Positions 17,686 through 21,008 of a DNA stretch of 21,008 nt are shown one piece after another (within the stretch, counting starts at the first letter, position 1; every line of letters starts with the position of its first letter). The DNA comes from Chara braunii (Eukaryota > Streptophyta > Charophyceae > Charales > Characeae). Below the pieces are notes generated by a model, which was not told the origin of the DNA, did no database searches, and was given only the letters and a program-made list of their open reading frames with translations. The DNA lies in NCBI GenBank assembly GCA_003427395.1, contig BFEA01000892.1, positions 19,774 to 40,781 on the forward strand. Direction: 5' to 3'. The position numbers and the translations under genes are program-made.

Positions 17686-18471
17686 CTTTCTTCTTCTTCT
17701 TCTTCTTCTTTGTCTTCTTTCCCCCTCCTCCACCCACTCCTCCTCCTTCACCTTCTCGCCCCACCACTACCCCTTTTCCGATAGGCAGCCAAGTGGCGAT
17801 TTTTTTTTTTTTTTTTTTTTTTTTGCCTTCTTTAGGCTTCTTCACAAAAGTTCAGATTCTTCTTCCCCCTCCCCCCTCTTGCCACCTGCTCCTTCTTCTT
17901 ATCCTCCTCCTTCTGTCCTCCTCTTCGTCAGAATTCTTCTTCTCCCCCTCCTATTCCTCCTGTAATCTTTAGTTCTTCTTCTTCTTCACCGTCTTCTTCT
18001 CCTTCTTCGTCGTCATCTTCTTTTTCTTCTTCTTTTCCACAAACGCTACTCATAGCCACATGCCTGGATATTTTTCTTCTTCTTCTCATCCTCCTCCACC
18101 TTCTCCCCCCATCTCGCCCATAGGCAGGCACAGGCGCGGTTTTTTTTTCAAGTTCTTCATCAACGCAGCCGTAGACTTGTTCTTTATTTTCAAGTCTCTT
18201 TTTCTGGCCCCATCTCTCCAATAGGCAGCCATAGACTTCTTCATTTTCTACTACTTCTCCTCCTCCTCTAATCTACAATTCTTCTTCTTCTTCGTTTTCT
18301 TCTTCTCCTCCTCCTCCTCCTCCTCCTCCTCCAACGGCAGGCATAGCCATAGCCATAGGCCGTGATTTTCTTCTTCTTCATCATCATCTTCTTCTTCCTC
18401 TTCTTCTTCTTCTTCTTCTCCCCCAATGGTTGCCATAGCTATAGGCCCCGGTTTTCTTCTTCTTCTTCTTC

Positions 18472-18503
<32 letters not shown>

Positions 18504-18650
18504 CTTCTTCTTCTTCTTCTTCGTCTTCTTCTTCTTATCCACCTCCTCCTCCTCCTCCGCCTCCCTCCATCTCTCCCATAGGCAGCCATAAATATGTTTT
18601 TTTTTTGTTTTTTTTTTACCAACTTGTTCTTCTTCATCTTCTCGCCGGAC
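17686..18650. repeat. CTT-rich satellite with recurring CATAGGCAGCC anchor
   Basis: Several diverged units each combine CTT/CTC microsatellite, a CATCTC(G/T)CCCA lead and an ATAGGCAGCCATA-like anchor, then a T run or CTT run. Anchors lie near 17781, 18119, 18221, 18335, 18426 and 18579, with a weaker one near 18047. Spacing among the later ones is about 90-150 bp. A T25 run is at 17800-17824 and a long CTT run at about 18452-18533. Translations in all frames are homopolymer-like and are not genes. Confidence 0.7.
17800..17824. repeat. Poly(T) run, 25 nt
   Basis: Twenty-five T on the + strand. It could be a minus-strand poly(A) tail, but it also falls where other units of the surrounding satellite have shorter T runs. 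Confidence 0.85.
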
Positions 18651-18810
18651 ACTGACTGACCCCCCCAACCACACCCCCTCCGCCCCCAACCACCACCAGG
18701 AAAAAAAAATCAGATCAGGGATTTCTTTTTGGATTCTGACTGTTCTCGGCGAGTACAGTCGAACCCCTCTTTCAAAAAAAAAAAGAGAAAAAACTATGGT
18801 AACCGCGGAC

Positions 18811-18963
18811 CCGGACACCGGACACCGGACACTTCCGGACTGTCTTCCAGACTAGTGTCTGGAACGGTCCAGACTGTCCAGTGATCCGGACACCACCGGA
18901 CACCCAGATATCACCGGACCCGGACAGTCCGGACCGGTGTCAGGGGGTGCAAAATGTCCGGAC
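18811..18963. repeat. Cluster of ten CCGGAC motifs with palindromes
   Basis: CCGGAC occurs ten times in 153 bp, both as direct iterations (CCGGACACCGGACACCGGAC) and in palindromes such as CCGGACAGTCCGG. A perfect hairpin TTCCAGAC / GTCTGGAA with a TAGT loop lies at 18845-18864. Such iterated short motifs are seen near the ends of some DNA transposons, but no transposase or terminal repeats were found. Confidence 0.8.
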
Positions 18964-19102
18964 CGGGAAAAAAAAAAAAATGTTGAAAAAACGGGGGGGT
19001 GAGTGGGTGGGTGGGGGTGTTGGCAGGCACTCGCCTGCTTTGCACTTTGTAGTTCAGGCAGCAAAGCACCTGTCTTGCAGCAAATCAACAAGCACATTCA
19101 AC

Positions 19103-19211
19103 TACCGTCTTCACCCGAATAGAACGCCCGGTCATTATAGCCGTATTTGGTGCAATTTTCAGTCTACATACAGCGATAATGACTGGGCGTTCTATTCGGG
19201 TGAAGACGGTA
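19103..19211. mobile_element. Palindromic MITE-like element flanked by TA
   Basis: Arms at 19102-19146 and 19168-19212 are complementary at 42 of 45 positions around a 21-nt loop. The palindrome opens TACCGTCTTCACCCG and closes CGGGTGAAGACGGTA, so TA dinucleotides sit at both ends, as expected for a Tc1/mariner-type insertion whose target is TA. No coding capacity remains. The alternative is a hairpin RNA gene (small-RNA precursor), since the arms would fold into one long stem. Confidence 0.75.
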
Positions 19212-19212
19212 G

Positions 19213-19817
19213 CAGACATGCAGAGTTGCAAACAGTGCAAAGCAAGGACAAGACTAAAGAAACAGAGGAAAAAAGAAAAAGAAAAAAGTATTGCAATAAC
19301 CCATGTAGTAAGCCTCGTGGAAACTGAGCGCCTCACCAGGCCACATCCAGGCCCAGGCCAAAACGTGGGAAAAGACCCCAGCAAAAGATTCAGGGCCTGG
19401 ACGAGGTACAGTTGACAAAAGTCAACTGTTGGAAACCCCAACAGTCAAAGTCAAAATGTACCTAGCCCAGGCCGCCGGTCGGACACACACATTTGTTTGT
19501 ATGCAGGTACCCAGACAGCATCAGGTCCAAGGGGAAAGTCTGCAACTGTACAATCCAGGCCTTCGGCTGTGAATCAATCTGGACGACTGAGGGGAGGAGA
19601 CCCGAGGCCAGAGAGCCTCGTCAAATGCGACTTAAAGACTGGCCTCGGGGTGGTCAACATTCAGTCTTGCCATGCTGCTTTGACACTGGCTCGACTTTGA
19701 CAAGACGCTGGCATTATGCTGGCGCGACGCTGGCTAGGACGCTGGCTGTGCATAGGTGTTGCGGACGACGGCACGAGGTGGAGGCAGCAGGCTGGCGCTT
19801 CTTGCTCTGTGCGCCAG
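19213..19817. other. Unassigned region
   Basis: No supported gene. GGCCCAGG/GGGCCTGG motifs (19335-19470) resemble the base composition of the chromovirus LTR but do not align with it. A perfect 9-bp hairpin ACAGTTGAC-AAAA-GTCAACTGT lies at 19408-19429. The 3' part (19690-19740) carries short ACGCTGGC iterations leading into the minisatellite. Confidence 0.45.
19408..19429. repeat. Perfect 9-bp inverted repeat
   Basis: ACAGTTGAC, four A, GTCAACTGT. A second small stem (TGTTGG / CCAACA) follows directly. Each arm contains TTGAC or its complement. Confidence 0.8.
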
Positions 19818-20212
19818 GCATGCTGATGTGGCGCTACCTCTAGTCTACATTGCATGCTGATGTGGCGCTATCTCTGGTCTACATTGCATGCTGATGTGGC
19901 GCTGCCTCTGGTCTACATTGCAAGCTGATGTGGCGCTACCTCTGGTCTACATTGCATGCTGATGTGGCGCTGCCTCTGGTCTACATTGCATGCTGATGTT
20001 GCACGCTGATGTGGCGCTACCTCTGGTCTACATTGCATGCTGATGTTGCGTTGCCTCTGGTCTACAGTGCATGCTGATGTGGTGCTGCTTCTGGTCTATG
20101 TGGCGCTGCCTCTGATCTACACTGCATGACGATGTGACGCTGTTTCTAGTCTACATTGCTGATGTGGCGCATGCCACTGTTCTTCATTGATGATGTGGTG
20201 TATGCCACCTGT
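19818..20212. repeat. 34-bp minisatellite, about 11 units
   Basis: The unit starts GCATGCTGATGTGGCGCT and ends in CTCTGGTCTACATT. Units start at 19818, 19852, 19886, 19920, 19954 and 19988 in exact 34-bp register. A 13-bp partial unit shifts the phase at 19988-20000, then full units start at 20001 and 20035. Later units (20069 onward) are shortened or diverged. The more degenerate copies at the 3' side fit an array that is homogenised in its 5' part. Confidence 0.92.
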
Positions 20213-20314
20213 CTCGACTGCTGGCGTGGCATTGTCCGCGCTGTCTACATGAGGTGACTGGTTGGGAGGAGGAGGAAGGTCGGGATCTGTGGATGAGGGA
20301 GGTCGGATACTCAC

Positions 20315-20380
20315 CTGAGGTTGATGTCGACACTGAAATCCGCTGTTGTCTTCATGGTCTCCACGAGATAAGATTGCCAT
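20315..20380 (-). other. Candidate short coding exon with consensus 5' splice site
   Basis: On the minus strand an ATG opens 22 codons (MAILSRGDHEDNSGFQCRHQ then PQ) that end exactly at CAG before GTGAGTAT, a near-perfect 5' splice site in phase 0. No homolog was recognised. The + strand over the same bases is also open, so the support is the splice signal alone. Confidence 0.2.
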
Positions 20381-20712
20381 GTGGCACTACTGTTTGTGAT
20401 CAGGATTACTATACTTGTTATCATCTACTGGTTGTTGATGTGGAGAGGGAAGAAGCCCGGAGAAAGGAGAGGGGTTTGACGGGATTACTCTTGTGTGATC
20501 TTTTATCTTCTCTTCCACCTTCTCCTCTGTCTGATCCCCCTCCACTCTCTTCTTTTAATGGTAACGAGATACTGTTTGTGATATCACTTCATGATTTGGA
20601 GACTTTGTTGCAGATACCAAGACTACTGGTGTTTGACGAATTCTGAGTATCTATCAGACTGGGTCCATTACAGTATGATTAACTTTGAAGTTTCAACTTT
20701 GAATTAAGTAAT

Positions 20713-20727
20713 TTAAGTTCATAACTT
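20713..20727. repeat. Target-site duplication, 3' side of U6 copy
   Basis: TTAAGTTCATAACTT, identical to 20841-20855. It directly follows the A-rich tail of the U6 copy (minus-strand reading). Confidence 0.88.
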
Positions 20728-20740
20728 TTTTTATTTATTT

Positions 20741-20789
20741 AAATTTGGACCATTTCTCGATTTATGCGTGTCATCCTTGCGCAGGGGCC

Positions 20790-20821
<32 letters not shown>

Positions 20822-20839
20822 ACGGATGTCCCGAAGGAC
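20741..20839 (-). ncRNA. U6: U6 snRNA copy, retroposed (near-intact)
   Basis: The minus strand carries a 99-nt full-length U6, the spliceosomal RNA that pairs with the 5' splice site and U2 and forms the catalytic core. The 5' hairpin GTCCTTCGGGAC, the ACAGAGA box, the AGC triad, the intramolecular stem region (GCGCAAGGATGACACGC) and the 3' end AAATGGTCCAAATTT are all present, so the molecule itself looks undamaged. The 3' end is followed by an A-rich tail (AAATAAATAAAAA), not a T-run Pol III terminator, and the copy is bracketed by perfect 15-bp direct repeats. These are marks of LINE-mediated retroposition. A TTATAT lies about 20 bp upstream, but I see no plant upstream sequence element, so it is probably transcriptionally dead. 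Confidence 0.92.
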
Positions 20840-20840
20840 A

Positions 20841-20855
20841 TTAAGTTCATAACTT
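20841..20855. repeat. Target-site duplication, 5' side of U6 copy
   Basis: TTAAGTTCATAACTT, identical to 20713-20727, one base away from the 5' end of the U6 copy. Confidence 0.88.
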
Positions 20856-20929
20856 CATATAACCTAAAAGTTCAAATTTTGCAGTTCAATTCAGAACGTC
20901 AGAGTCCTCAGACTGGCAGCACTGTCAGT

Positions 20930-20930
<1 letters not shown>

Positions 20931-21008
<78 letters not shown>
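20931..21008. repeat. (CT)39 microsatellite at window end
   Basis: Seventy-eight bases of uninterrupted CT run to the edge of the window; the full length is unknown. Confidence 0.97.

Noticed and set aside
17302-18655. Long open frames rich in Ser/Pro (+) or Arg/Lys/Glu (-) across the CTT and GA repeats
   Set aside because: They are translations of microsatellites; residues are homopolymeric and no domain is present.
18751-18778. TACAGTCGAACCCCTCTTTC resembling a pogo/Tigger-type transposon end
   Set aside because: I found no inverted counterpart (GAAAGAGGGGTTCG) in the window, so a transposon cannot be delimited.
20254-20646. 130-codon open frame on the + strand between the minisatellite and the U6 copy
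   Set aside because: No recognised domain; the centre is Pro/Ser/Leu low complexity from CT-rich DNA. It also overlaps a minus-strand splice signal, so I could not support it as a gene.
1-21008. CRISPR array, operon, riboswitch or other prokaryotic systems
   Set aside because: No regularly spaced identical repeats with unique spacers and no bacterial-type gene packing; the tandem arrays have no spacers.

Overview
The window looks like accessory, transposon-dominated DNA from a eukaryote of the green plant lineage. The signs are a near-intact U6 snRNA copy with a plant-type 5' hairpin, a chromodomain-bearing Ty3/gypsy element primed by an initiator-Met-type tRNA, a LINE 3' end with a plant-type zf-RVT domain, and very long GA/CT and CTT microsatellites. 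A large-genome streptophyte, possibly a charophyte such as Chara, is my best guess, but it is an inference from style and not proven. No intact host protein gene could be established.

Layout. 1-3.2 kb: a GA microsatellite, a 32-codon scrap of gypsy reverse transcriptase (+), a 46-bp direct repeat, and a few exon-like islands with no recognised product. 3.3-5.16 kb: a 5'-truncated LINE on the + strand (zf-RVT-containing end of ORF2, frameshifted tail, 17-A tail), butted directly against an LTR fragment. 5.165-13.293 kb: one old, degenerate Ty3/gypsy chromovirus on the - strand. Read from high to low coordinates it has a 937-bp 5' LTR, PBS, leader, Gag with zinc knuckle, protease, reverse transcriptase (interrupted by a ~237-bp insertion), RNase H, integrase, chromodomain, polypurine tract, and the first 96 bp of the 3' LTR. 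The two LTR copies differ at 10 of 96 aligned sites, the coding region has many frameshifts and stops, and catalytic residues of protease and RT are changed, so the element is dead.

13.3-14.5 kb: a second PBS-like site next to the outer edge of the 5' LTR suggests that the chromovirus landed in the leader of another LTR element. 14.5-17 kb: pyrimidine-rich DNA, a 35-unit TC microsatellite, a decayed U6-like sequence and an exon-like island. 17-19 kb: a long hairpin, GA repeats, a higher-order CTT-rich satellite, and a cluster of ten CCGGAC motifs. 19-21 kb: a compact palindromic MITE-like element flanked by TA, a 34-bp minisatellite, a retroposed U6 copy with A-rich tail and 15-bp target-site duplications, and a terminal CT microsatellite.

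The elements do not form a pathway. Together they record nested insertions: LTR element into LTR element, LINE against LTR, an insert within RT, and non-coding RNA retroposition. The cleanest and best supported discoveries are the retroposed U6 copy, the LTR/PBS/PPT delimitation of the chromovirus with its LINE-abutted 3' LTR, and the 45-bp-arm hairpin element at 19.1 kb.
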